Shown here: positions 22,719-35,200 of the stretch, piece by piece
Layout of the letters: every line of letters begins with the position of its first letter
Position numbering within the stretch: the stretch's first letter is position 1
Program-made: the position numbers and the translations under genes
Notes under the pieces: model-generated
The model's database searches: none
Seen by the model: only the letters and a program-made list of their open reading frames with translations
What the model was told of the DNA's origin: nothing
Origin: Colocasia esculenta
Lineage: Eukaryota; Streptophyta; Magnoliopsida; Alismatales; Araceae
Assembly: GCA_014218235.1 (NCBI GenBank)
Contig: JACBKR010003947.1
Location: 62,001 to 126,000 of the forward strand
Direction of reading: 5' to 3'
Length of the DNA stretch: 64,000 bases

Positions 22719-23450
22719 AGATTACTGACGGTCCCTCACTGCAGCAGACCTGGACGCCTTCTTTTCGGACAGCAGCGTGTTGAACCAGAAAAATAGCAGC
22801 ATGCAAATCCTAAACCAAGGCTATGGCCACTGGATAGGGGTTCAGAAATTGACATATTCAGGGAAAAGAAAACAAAACAAAAAAAAACATATATACATGG
22901 GTTGAGTAGATGGCATTCTATTCCGTGCCTTGGTAAGAGGATAAAGAAGAGGGGGAGGGAAATACCTTTTGGAAGCCCTGCCACCTCTTCTGCTCCTTCG
23001 CCGCTGCCCCCTCTTGGCCGCTGCTGGCAGAAGAGAGAAGGAGGAGGATGGGGTCTTCTACGCAGGGAATCCCCCTGGCTGCGGGTGCGGCTGCTTCCTC
23101 TTGCGCAGGGGACCTCCCTGTGCCGCCGCCGCCGTTGTCCCCCTGTGCCACCGCCACTGCCGCTGGTCCCTTTGGCCACCGCCGCTGCTGCAGCCTGGCC
23201 CCTTGGCCACTGCCGCCGCTGCCCTCTCCCTTCGCCTCCGCCGCTGCTGATGCCCTCTCCCTTCGCGAGCGCCGCCCCTGCTTGCCCGCACTGCCGCCGC
23301 AGCTGATGCCCTCTCCCTTCGCGAGCGCCGCCCCTGCTTGCCCAGCACTGCCCCGCAGCTGCTAAGAAGGGGGAAGAAGAAGAGGCCGCCGCCTTCTCCT
23401 CCTCCTCTCGTCCCTGCTTCTCCCGAGCAACAGGAAGGGCCAAATTTGGA
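22719..23450 (-). promoter_or_regulatory. PMK upstream region, GC-rich with 56-bp tandem duplication
   Basis: Upstream of the PMK start, sequence at about 22960-23430 is strongly GC-rich with many CCGCCGC runs, unlike the AT-rich DNA beyond. A unit containing CTGATGCCCTCTCCCTTCGC is duplicated at about 23246 and 23302 (period ~56 bp). The region probably holds the 5' leader and proximal promoter, perhaps with an untranslated first exon. The long open frames on both strands look like by-products of GC-rich repeats. No clear TATA box was found. Confidence 0.5.
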
Positions 23451-26400
23451 AATTCAAAGAAGAAAACAGGAAAAAATAAATTAGACAGGGGGAATCCGCA
23501 AAAAAGGTTAATGACCGGGAAGGATCTGATGGCGCTTATTGGCTATGGCAAATACGATTCAAATGACTGAGACGGTGCAAATGGCCGGGATATGACTTCA
23601 AATGATTAGGACGGTATCTTCTCCACCCATTATAAAAATATGGGGCGTCCCAGGCAGAAGGGGGATTTTTTTAAAGTTCTGAAACCCAGAGCAAGCTCTG
23701 AGAAGACTGCAAGGCAGTTCTAAAGAATATCGTGCAATGCACGATTTAATTTTCTCAAGTATTAAACAAGGTTCATTGGATTTTCTTATTGGGTCAAATT
23801 TCTTATTGGGCCATAAACTGCTTATTGGGCTAGACTTGTAATTTTCATACTATGATGTATTAAATGACCATGTTGCTTGATACTTAACGGGCCTAATGTT
23901 AGTTAATAGGCCAACATTTGAAGTATTCTTGCATGAGATTTTAATGGGCCCATCGGGTTAATTTTTCTTATTTAATCACACACTATACGAATAATTATAT
24001 GTAGTGTCACGTTTATTTCAAATATGTTGCTACTTGGTTTCTTAATTAAAATTAACTAATTTTTCAACTAACTTTAACAAAATATTTCACAAACATTGTC
24101 ATTTAATTTTTAATAATAAAAAATAACAAACAAGTCATGTCTCATCTTATTTTTGATCCATCTTAAGTTAATCACCTTTTAAATCAAATAAAAAATAAAA
24201 ATATTAATTTAATTCACATATTCATAATTTAAATAAATAAATAACGAAAGTGGTTAAATAAATGAAATCAATAATCTTAAAATACTCAAAAAATGAGAAA
24301 ATGGATTTAAAAATCAATAAAAATAAAATAAATTTCAAAAATTTAAAAAAAAATAGATTGCATGTTTACAACTTTATTTTCTTTCATGTATCGTTCATTT
24401 CATTCAAATGTGAGTCACGTTCTTTCATTTCAAAGAATTTGTCTGATAATTAATCAAGGGTATTCAGTCATTGTGCTGATGTAATTAACATTAACTGAGG
24501 TTAGTGGGGAGGTCAAATGAACTAAATAAGATCATATCCATGTAAATAAATAAAAGGCCAAATAAATTAAATTTAAAGATAAATTTAAAAATTAAAAGTG
24601 TTAAAAAATAATTCTCACACAGCGCTAACTTGGTTGCCGAAACCGAAAACTAAAGTTTTGGGGTGGCGGAGGCCGCGCTTCTTAACCTTTGTTCTTTACC
24701 TTGATGACTTGGACGAATAGTATTCACATCTTCCGAAGGCCCCGATCAAACCTACAAAACCATGACAAGAACATTTTTGGTCCCCTCTTCAATCCCAAAA
24801 AAAAAGTGTCACTTTTCTCCATCGCGTTAGCGTAATTCCTCCACAATACTAAACTATAAAACTTGGCAGCATGCTCGAGGAGTGCTTAAGCGAAGGGAGT
24901 CAGATGAACACTGAAAGCTCCTAGTCTGAGTATGTTCTCCTTTTCACTTTTCTCATGGCGGATCAAAGAAAAGCCGTGCTAAAAACACCAACCGACGGTA
25001 AGATTGGCGAAACTAGCAGAACAACCAAAACAGAATCCCCCAAGGAAAAATATAAAATAAATCCATCGGGAGAAAAAGAATCGAATAATCCATCTAAGAT
25101 GAAAAAAAAAATACGCATTTGTAAAAGGAAAACTGCCATAAAACATTAGGATCCAAGGATTGGGTTGCTCTTTTTTTTCCCTCTCTCCTCTCCCAAACAA
25201 AAAAAATAAGAACATGTAACCCATTTTATCGAGTTTTGGCGGTCGTTTCAAATGAATCCTACTCCCTTCTAAATCCTTTCCAAATTTGAGAACAAGTCGG
25301 GCGGGCGCTCCCTCTTTGATATTCCTACTGGCGTGAAGTTCCGTAGGCTGATCTCCGTTCAGCCAGAGCAAGAGGGGCTTCCCACGGGCGTCGGCGGCAG
25401 CCTCCGCCGGCGGGGACGGATGTAAAAATTTTATTTCATCACTTACATTGTTTTTTAATATTTATATAAATAATATATTATATAATATAAATATATATTA
25501 TACATAAGAGGTGACCCAAATAATTCAATGGGGTCACCTTGTGATCTTCAATTTAAATGGTTATTTTATTTATTTTTGTGGGGCCACATGACCCCACTCA
25601 ATGTATGTTGGATCCGACTATGTCCGTCGGTCAGTAGAATAGAGTCAGGATGTGTCGCTCGTGCACGGTGATATGTATCCGGAGAATCGTATGGAGCCCG
25701 CCACTGACAGCTCCGTGATACGGTCGCGTGCCTGCCGCTCGGTGCCAACGATGGCCACAACTTGCAAGAAGAGGGGCGAGGAAGAGAGAGAGAATGGAGA
25801 AGGGTATTCTTTAAGAGTCCAATCTATTATTGCAGGAAAATTTATGAATTAATAATATTGATCTTAGAAATTTTAATTATATTAAAAATATGGAGAAAAT
25901 TATTGCAATTTATTAATAACATTTATGTTGATGAATATGATAAAATTACATTTTATTTTATTTTAATAACTATTATTTCTTTTGTGAAAGACATCTGGAG
26001 TTATTCTTGTCACTTTAATATTTGAAAATTAAAGTAATAAAAACTAATTTTCAAATAGATCTACATAAATTTAAAATTATGATATTTTCTCAATCTTAAT
26101 ATTTAGGTCAAAAAACTGACCCAATGTTTTTTAGGTGTAAGTAACTTTAAAAATGTTCTCAAACACCTTATTAGTATTTTTGTTATTTTTTAGCGTTGTG
26201 CATATGCTAAATCATAACGATATTATTTTAATAACAAATCACTGAATATTAAATTTATTCAATTATAAATCACGCAATAATTTAAATATTTACATTATCT
26301 ATTTAATAGGTTGTTAAACTTATGTGATGTGGTATAATTAATTTGAGAACAAATCAATGTATTTTTTTATTCTGAACTTTATTGAAATAAATTGCTCAAA

Positions 26401-29400
26401 TTTAGACAATTACATCGGCCTAATAGAGTTCTATAACCTACCAAGTGTTGATTTTGTTTGGGGATCATAAAATCCTACACACGATATAGTGCGAGTGCAT
26501 TGCACCAGTATAATATATTATATTTGACTCTAACTTAAATAGTCGATAAATGAATACTCCAAGTATATTATACAACTAATAAGATTTTTTGTGCAAATAT
26601 AAAAATATATATATATGAATTATGACTTAATTATGCTCTTGTCTAATGTATATATATATATAAAACTTATATATGTATATACATATTAAAAAATCAATAT
26701 GATGATAATTTTAAAATGAGACATATTAGTTAACCACATAGGATGGATAATTCTCACTCAAACTTGAACGTCATTTTTTTTATCATTATCATAGTAAATC
26801 TATTTATCTACTTTTAACTTAATAACAAATATTTATCTTTTATTTTTTTGAAAATTAATTACGGGTCTCTAACAATATATATGGGGATTTATTTCCTGAT
26901 CTATGTGGTACAATAACGTGTTAGTCGGTCCCCTTTTTTTCGGGTATTTACCGATTTGTCATTGGGATACACTTTTTCAACTATTTGCTAACATTTTTTT
27001 TATTTCATGTTTTACCCTTTATGCAATAAATGTGTTTATTATCATCAAATATGCACATTCTCTTAGTTCATACTTTAACTGATTTTTTCATATATTTTAA
27101 CTAGCCTTTTCGTATACTTATTTTTTTAGTTTTTATTCAATAGTTACTTTTAAGTCTCACACTTTAACTCATTATCACACATATTTTTAACGACATCGAA
27201 CACTTACTTCAACTCTTTAGAACTTAGACTTTAAGTTATGATCTTTACTTGACATTAGGTATGAATGACCACTATATTGATATTTTACTTAACTTCTTTG
27301 TATATTTTAACCAATTTTTCATATACTTTAACAAAACTTTTTGTATAATTTAATTGAATGACCATGTGTTCATACTTTAACTGGCTTCTTTGTCTACTTT
27401 AACTAGTTTTTTCTTCTACTTTAACCATGTTGTTCATATACTTTAACTTATTATTTGTGTTCTTCTTCTCTGTTATTATTGTAGTTTGACCATATTCATC
27501 TTATAAATTAACTACAAATATGTAACATTGATACAGTAGTCAGACTTTACAAGTTAAAAAGTAGTCACTTTAAGTCCCACACACAACTCCTCTTTTGTGT
27601 TTTACATAGGGGTTAAAATGAAAAAAATCTCCCCCACCCATGGTACTGACCACCCCCCTTCCTGCAGGGGGGGAGAGGATCCCTCTTCTTCTCTTATAGA
27701 GACTTAAAATTAATATTTTTTTCCCAACATAATTATGGAAATATTTCAGCACAAATGATTCCACCTGCGTATTTTATTCGAAAATATTAACGAGTTTTAG
27801 TTTATTAAGCTTTATCTATATTAGGTTGAGCAATAACCACTCTTTAGTGTGAGAAAGCTCAATTACTCTCTCTAGCTCTAGTGTTGGGTCAGTCTTAAAG
27901 TGTCTGTCGCAATTCTGGTCATGTCTCAATCTCAATAACATGACTAACAAAATCTCAACACTCATAGACAACAAAATCTTAACACTCATAGACACACAAA
28001 AATAGTTACAGTTACCTATTTAGTGGCAAGTTCAAGATAATTGTTCACTCGAACATATGGTCAAACCGTTGTCGTATAATATGGTATGTCAATCCATATT
28101 GTACCACAAAATTTCGAGTTATTTTGGTTTATCGACATGATAAACCTTGGTTTTAGTAACTACTATATATTATATGGATTTCGTTACTTTGAAAAGTTAA
28201 ATAGATTATTTTATTATACCGAGAGGTTTTATGATATTTTATAATATATAGTCATCACATACTTTCATTAACGATTTATAATCATTCTATTATGGAAAAT
28301 GACATGAATTTTTTAGTTAAAAAAATAGCAAATAAGGATTTTGGTGTAAATGTGAGAATGACATGAATTATGGTTCAATATCTATTTAATAGGGGTGTAT
28401 ATAATCTTATTTATTGACAAATGTCGTGCAAAAAAATGTTAAAAATTATAGTGTTTAATTAAGTTCCTCAAAATTAAAGTGTTCAAAGTATATAGTAAAA
28501 TTTAATATTACACTCAATTTACCTACATACTCCCAAAACCTTCAGAATAACCCTATATACTCTTAGGGCAATTTTGAAAAATAGTAAGCATAGAGTTAAC
28601 TCTATGTTACCGCAAAAAATTGTTTGTAAATGAAAATTTGATACCGCGTTAAACAGAATTAACTCGTATTATCCTATCCCACCTCCTCTAAGGTGGAGTC
28701 GATACGTATATTTTTCTCATTTTATTTGTCTTAGTCTTTCATATATTTCTCTACAAGTCTTCGTTAATACGTTGTCTTTTTTTTAACTACATGGTTGTAG
28801 TTAGCTATGACAAATGATGATTTGATAGTTAGCTGAATTGTATTGAGAAACCATCACATGCTATAATTGTAATTATATTATAGAGTTAGTTGGATTTTGA
28901 GGTGACAAACAAAATATTGTTAATGCACCAAAAAATGAAGATGTGATAACAGTGATTATGATAAGTAAGAGATTGCTAATTTATTACAATATATTTCATA
29001 TAGCATATTCATATTAGGGTGCATTAATTGAACTATATTTTTTCGTTAAACAAATGATATCGCATGTCAAAATGACTATTAACAGATTATTACCACATAA
29101 AATGGTAAATAATTTGATTACGTGGTATTGTGGTATGATATGAAATAAATGTTGGAAGAGTTTACACGTATGATAGGGTCAAAAAATATCATATAGTGTT
29201 TTTTATCTTATTTTATGTTGTCATATTATTATTCTCGTGTAATTATCGTTTTCATATACTAGTTGGATACCCGTGCGATACACATGGCGATTGTATTAAA
29301 AAAATAAAATTCACGCGACAGCCACCACATCACCATGCTTTCGCGGCCAACACCCCCTCCTCTCGTCACTTGCGCTCCTCATCACTGGTGTCTTTTCATA

Positions 29401-31188
29401 TGGGTAAAGGGGCGTAGGACTATATTTAAACGGAAAAATTAAAACACATATTTGGAAGTATTTTGAAGTTGTCACGTGATTGCTTTAGAATTATGTTTTA
29501 ATACGATAGTATAGATTAGCACCATATGTATTTATGTATTCATTTCATTATTTAAAGGATAACATATTCATTTTTGCCATCCATATTTTGAATAAATATA
29601 TATATCATTTATTCAACTCACATATTTCACATATAATAAGTTACCTTCCTATTTTGATGTGATTTGTGTTGACTATAAATTATATGGTATGAAAGTATAA
29701 ATGATACAACTTCACATATGTGTATGTATGTACAATTACATCATAATAGTGCAGCATATGACTTTATTTGTGCCATTTTGTATATAATGTGTAATGATGA
29801 GTTAACTATCATATCAAAGTCAATAGTTCGAAAAGACCAAATACACAAAATCGTTGAAAATGTCGATTTCGAGTTACGAGTCTAGCATCTTCAAAACTAA
29901 TTGTTTCAATATTTTTTGTTTATTATCTCGATTGGGCGATGGTAAATTTTAAAAGAAGATTATAAGTGCATGCATGAAACAATATTATTTCAAATCATCT
30001 TATGCTATTCTATTTCATGAATAGTTGAGTCTATTGATGGATTATTATATTTGTATGGATCCGTTGTAACATAAATACACGACATTAGTGAAATCAAAGA
30101 CCGTGTACAATACAAACGGCAAATGGAAATATTCTTATGTAGTAGAAAATGATGATGTTAGTTATGTCATGTATCTTATATGTTGTTGTATATTAAAAAA
30201 ATGTTTGTTGATGGTGTTTTATAAATCATAAGCCGAGTGCAAGTTTTGTAAATTTTGAAATATCAAAGTGATATTCCATAAAAACAAGTTGATTGTGAGA
30301 CTGAATGTATTAGTCAAATGTCAAATCAACTGTGAGCCTTATTAGTTTTATATATTGAAAATATGTTGAGTGACTGTGAAGGTAACAAGTTTTATTTGTT
30401 GAAAACATGTTGAATAAAAATAATATGATTGCGAGCCTTCTTGTATTTTTTTCTTATTGTAGTTCTTATTATAGAAATTTGTTAATTTCAAACGACAAAA
30501 AATAAATAAAATGTTGTTCGATTGTCATTGACATTTTTTTGACAGACTTATTAATTAATATGGATATAATAACTTAAATATTAATCACAACGATCAACTA
30601 TGAATATGTTAAGTACTTAACAACACATATATCATTCTATACGTATTATAATATGAAATTATCACAACACCAAATTTACTCACAAGTAGCTAACAAGTGA
30701 ATCCAAATTAACTCTCCTACATTGACATTATTTCGATGAACTTAAATAATATATATATATAATAACTTTTTTAATTAATCATAGTGAACATTAAACACGT
30801 GCAGTGATCAGTTATTCACACGTTAGGTATTTAAGTATGAACAGACCTCTCATGCTGTATTATAACTCAAAATTAAAGCACAAAATTATTAAAAAACAAC
30901 ATATAGTTAATTAGATATTCAATGTATTGAGGTTAACTTTTTTATATTGTAATTATTTTGACGAAGTTAAATTTAATAAATTATAAATTAAACACAACTA
31001 CCATTAAACATCATTAGCAAACCATCCATGCATAAGTGGTGCAGGTAACAACTTTTTACGATAAATCATGTTCAAATATATAAATATTATTTTAGTAAAA
31101 ATTTTCTAACGAATCTACTACAAATTAAAAATATTTGAACTATATAATTAATTAAATATAACACGTAGTTTAATATAGTTAAAAAATA
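23451..31188. other. AT-rich intergenic region between PMK and the AAE19-like gene
   Basis: About 7.7 kb of very AT-rich DNA with no gene. It contains scattered repeat-end motifs such as CGTGCAATGCACG (near 23730), related motifs near 26485 and 29270, and a diverged CTTTAAC minisatellite (27030-27460). Short open frames lack codon bias. A GC-richer patch (25370-25810) has short ORFs on both strands that I cannot assign. Most of it is probably decayed transposon DNA. Confidence 0.6.
27030..27460. repeat. Diverged ~25-bp minisatellite (TTCATATACTTTAAC)
   Basis: Repeated variants of TTCATATACTTTAACTAGTT recur irregularly across about 430 bp, for example around 27090, 27310, 27390 and 27440. Copies are diverged and indel-rich, so the array is old. 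Confidence 0.55.
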
Positions 31189-31196
31189 CTTGCAAG

Positions 31197-32144
31197 TAAG
31201 GGTGTCAATTGGGCCGGGTCGGCCCGGAGGCCCGGAAGCCCAGCCCGATTTTAACCGGGCTTGGGCCGGAAAAATGAGCCCGCTAAAAGTTTTTGGCCCA
31301 GCTCAGCCGGCCCGAAAAAAAATAGGGCCGGGCTTGGGCTTTGTGAGGCCCGGCCCGGCCGGCCCGGTCGGCCCAGAAAATATAAAAATAATTTGTGTTA
31401 AATATAAATTTTATATTTAAAAGAGAATTATATTCATTTTTTCCACAATAAATCTACTCTAAATATAATCTTTTATAAATTAAATTAATATAGATAAAAA
31501 TAAAATATATATTATTTTTTATAGATATATTAATTACTCCTGACCTGTTTGGATTGACGGAAAAAAGGTACGCGAAAATAAAATACTTTAGTATCGCTCA
31601 TTTTCTAACATTTTTAATTAATCTACTAATTAATATTTGCTATCAATAATATACTAATAAAACACAATACCTTGCCACGGGCTGACGAGCAATTGTCAGA
31701 ATTTTTTTCCCACAAAAAAAATCTAGATCGCAAAAGTTATGCATCCAATTTTTGTTTTTAAAAAATTTAAACATTTCTGATACATAAAAAAGTTCAAAAT
31801 TTTCTAAAAAATTGATGGCAAAATGAGTTAGAGTAGATATATTATATAAATAAAAATAATATTTTCAAGCCGGGCTGGATTTTTCGAACTTTTTTCGGGC
31901 CTGATCGGGCTGACTTTTAAAAAATTGGACCTGGACTGAATCTGGCCGACTTAAAAATCGGGAAGATCCGGTCGAGGCCCGGCCGATTGACACCCTTTTT
32001 TTTTTGATAGGTAAACTAGTGGAAAAGGGGTGGGGAAAACCGGGGCGGGAGCCGAGTTCGAACCCGCGCTCCCGCAAGGGGCCTCGAAAAAACCGAGGGT
32101 GGTGTACCACCACGACAAAGCGCGGGTACCGATTGACACCCTTA
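31197..32144. mobile_element. hAT-type element just upstream of the AAE19-like gene
   Basis: Terminal inverted repeats TAAGGGTGTCAATTGG and CCGATTGACACCCTTA are bounded by a perfect 8-bp target duplication CTTGCAAG (31189-31196 and 32145-32152), the hAT signature. The ends are rich in GGCCCGG motifs. The interior is AT-rich with no transposase. The right end appears twice because a SINE-like insert (31998-32128) landed in it and duplicated 15 bp. The outer edge lies about 150 bp before the start codon of the AAE19-like gene, so the element forms part of its promoter or leader. Confidence 0.85.
31998..32128 (-). mobile_element. SINE-like retroposon nested in the hAT right terminus
   Basis: About 131 bp with a poly-T head on the + strand (poly-A tail on the minus strand). 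It is flanked by a perfect 15-bp duplication CCGATTGACACCCTT (31983-31997 and 32129-32143). On the minus strand it contains CGGGTTCGAACTCGG, similar to a tRNA B box. Tail polarity plus a target duplication of this length indicates target-primed retroposition. Confidence 0.7.
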
Positions 32145-32293
32145 CTTGCAAGAGATGAAGAGAGAGACTTGCAACACATTCGAACACACCCGAAGACCTC
32201 GCCGGCAGCCCAAAATATCTAGCTTCCAACCGCGAAACCCCCCCACTCCCTACGCGCCAAATCTCCCATTTCTCTCGAGGGGCTTGCTCTCTG

Positions 32294-35200
32294 ATGAACC
32301 CCGCGCAGGAAGCGCGCGGCGAGCCGTGCCGCTGCATCTCCCACGAGTTCCTCCGATCGGCGTCGGTGGACCCCGGCAGGATCGCCGTCGTCCACGCCCG
32401 GGGCGGGCTCCGGATCTGCAGGGAGCTGCGGGAGGCCTCCCGCCGAGAAGACGACCCCGCCGGGGGCGACGAGGAGCGGCTGCTGGAGAGCTCCCGGGAG
32501 TGCGCGTTTCCCCCGGTGTACAGCGGAGACGTGTGCTTCACCTATGGCGAGGTCTCGTCGGCCGTGGAGTTCCTGAGCCGCCGCATCCGCCGGGTGCTCG
32601 ACGGCGGGGACGACCCTGGTCTGGTTCGTCCTAAAGGTTTGGATGCGGAATTTGATAAATTTTTTTGTCTTCTTCTGTTATTGTTTACAAACCGAGTGAA
32701 GTTGTTACTATCGTTTCTCTGTCCGGATGCCACGATTTTGAATGCATTTGTGCCTCCCCTCCAAAATGATGATCCAACGAGGTGTTTTGATCGTGTTTTA
32801 TTTTCTATAGATTTGAAAGCTTCACCGAGTTTCCCGTTTAATGCATGAATCCATCGTTATTTTTATAGGATTTTTATTATTATAATTTTTCCCCTGGTGG
32901 ATGGGGTCGTGCTAGAGAAGATGGTTACTTATTTCTGCGATAACCTGCGATGTTCTGGGGTGAGTTTATTTAAGTTCCGATTTGTTGCAGGCTATATTTA
33001 TCGCGAGGGGGATCCAGAAATTCAAATTTCAGAACCGTTGGGTGCTTCTCGGCGCATGCTACAAATAGTAGGTGTGCATATTGCCCCTTCCGTAGAGTAT
33101 ATAGTTGCCGTTCTCTCAATCCTAAGGTGCGGTGAGGCTTTCCTGCCGTTGGATCCCTCGTGGCCCCGGGAAAGGTTGTTATCTATAGCTGCTCGTTCGA
33201 GGACAGAGCTCGTCATCAGATGTGAGACATCTTTCTGTACAGACAGAAGTCGGCAGAGTAATGAGACAGATTGGAGCGCTGATGGGCATAAATTTTCAGT
33301 TTTATGTTTCTCAATGGGGAGCGATGTTGCAGAGAATGTTGCGTCTGTTTTGGATTGGCCCTGTGAAACCCAGAAACCTAGATTGTTTTGCTACTTGATG
33401 TATACGTCTGGTTCCACTGGGAAGCCTAAGGGTGTTTGTGGCACAGAGATAGGTAATGTCCCACCCCCCTCCCTCTGGTGCCAGGATTTCCATCTTCCAT
33501 TAATTGCATCTCAATATGGATCATGCATGTCTTTGCTTACTGATATACATATATTTTCCTTGGTTAACTCGTAGTTATCTGTCAATGTCAACAAAGATGG
33601 CAGTCTTTTTTGTTCTTCTTTCTTGTTTACTTCATTCATCAACTCGAGATGTCATCACTAAAACACATTGATGCATGGTGCATGGTTATCTGATTGATGG
33701 GTTATGTGATGATGGAAAGAGTCATATATTCATTGAAATGTGAAAAATTAAGTGCTATTAAGCATAAGTTTGTCTATCTCTGGTTTTGTTATCGTTCAAT
33801 CAGATGTATTTTCTAGTGTTTTGCTTTTATTAGTTCCTCTGAAAACCACCGCACACTTAGACGTCCTTCAAAGTTCCCTTCTGAATGATGATGGACAAGA
33901 TTTAATTTGAATTATTAGAAATTTAGGACAAAAGGACTAAATTACTGGCTGCCCACAGTTTTGATAATGCTTGCTGCTTCTGGATGTTTCTGTCCAATAT
34001 TTCACAGTGGTAATCTACTCTAGACCAAGGTTGATTTGAGTGTTTCGAATAATGAATTGGGAATGTTGGAAGGAATACAAATGCACTATCCGACAAAAAT
34101 GATTATACTGTTCATTTTTTCACATTACTTTATTGGGATGTTTTTTTTCTTGGATATGGAAACATTCCATATGCTGGTTTTGCCAGTCATGTCTCTGGTT
34201 CTAATGCTGGATTTGGCCAAAAGGTTTCTGCATGTATTGGACTGGTTCTGATCCATTTACGCCTCTTTTTAATACCATGCTATCAAGTGTTGTAGAAGCA
34301 CATATTAAATACTGTTTCATACCCCAATCGTTCAATCCTAGAAACAGGAAATTGCTGTGTTATGACCCTTTGTGGGAACTTCAATTTATTGAATGTCGCC
34401 ACATGTATCCAACAATGAGGTCATAGCATTTGCCTTTTTTTGAAGCCATTCTTCTCCCTGTTATCTGATAACAAAAGATTTTCATACAAGATATATTTGT
34501 GGTGTTTACCCAATCTCTTCAGAATAATGTTTTATGTTCAATATCAAATCTGATTGTGGTGCATCACCATGTGCCTTTTGTCCATATATTGGAAAATATG
34601 CTTGGTTTTGTGTATGATTACTCCTCCTATGATTTTTTTTAATACTAGTGCATGTATGCAGGTCTTGTAAATCGTTTCTTGTGGATGCAGCAGCTTTTTC
34701 CTGCATGTCGAAGGGACATTTTACTTTTCAAGACTCCAATTAGTTTTATCGACCATCTACAAGAGTTTCTTACTGCTATTTTGTCTTGTACCTCATTGAT
34801 TATACCTCCTTTTGACTATTGGAAAGCAGATCCATTTTATTTGGTTGATATTTTAAAGGTAACTACTGTGTGACTTTTTATTAGTGTGGTTGGTTATTTA
34901 AATTGTTTGGCTTTATATTATTGACTTCATGTTTTTCTTTATGCTCCTCTCAGTCGCAGGTTTCAAGAAGTGTCACGATGTGACATGTAATGTTCTTTGT
35001 ACTTTTCCAGTTTTCCTACAAAGTGAATTACTTATAAGTGCCTAATGCATGTGCTGAAAATGCCTTGTGTCTTAGCTCAAATGGTGTTACTGGCCAGTTT
35101 GCAGCTTGTTAGTAATGATTTAGGCTGTTTATGAGTTCAGCTGGTTCTGATATGGGATGGATTGTGCAGTGATGACCTTTGTGTTGATCTGGTCGCCAAT

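Noticed and set aside
22736..23443. 235-aa Gly/Arg/Ala-rich frame on the minus strand upstream of PMK
   Set aside because: Low-complexity translation of a GC-rich tandem-repeat promoter/leader. Its stop precedes the PMK start, and family resemblance begins only at MAVVASAPG.
24955..25149. 64-aa Lys-rich open frame in the intergenic region
   Set aside because: Isolated, AT-rich, no family resemblance and no splice or promoter context; probably chance.
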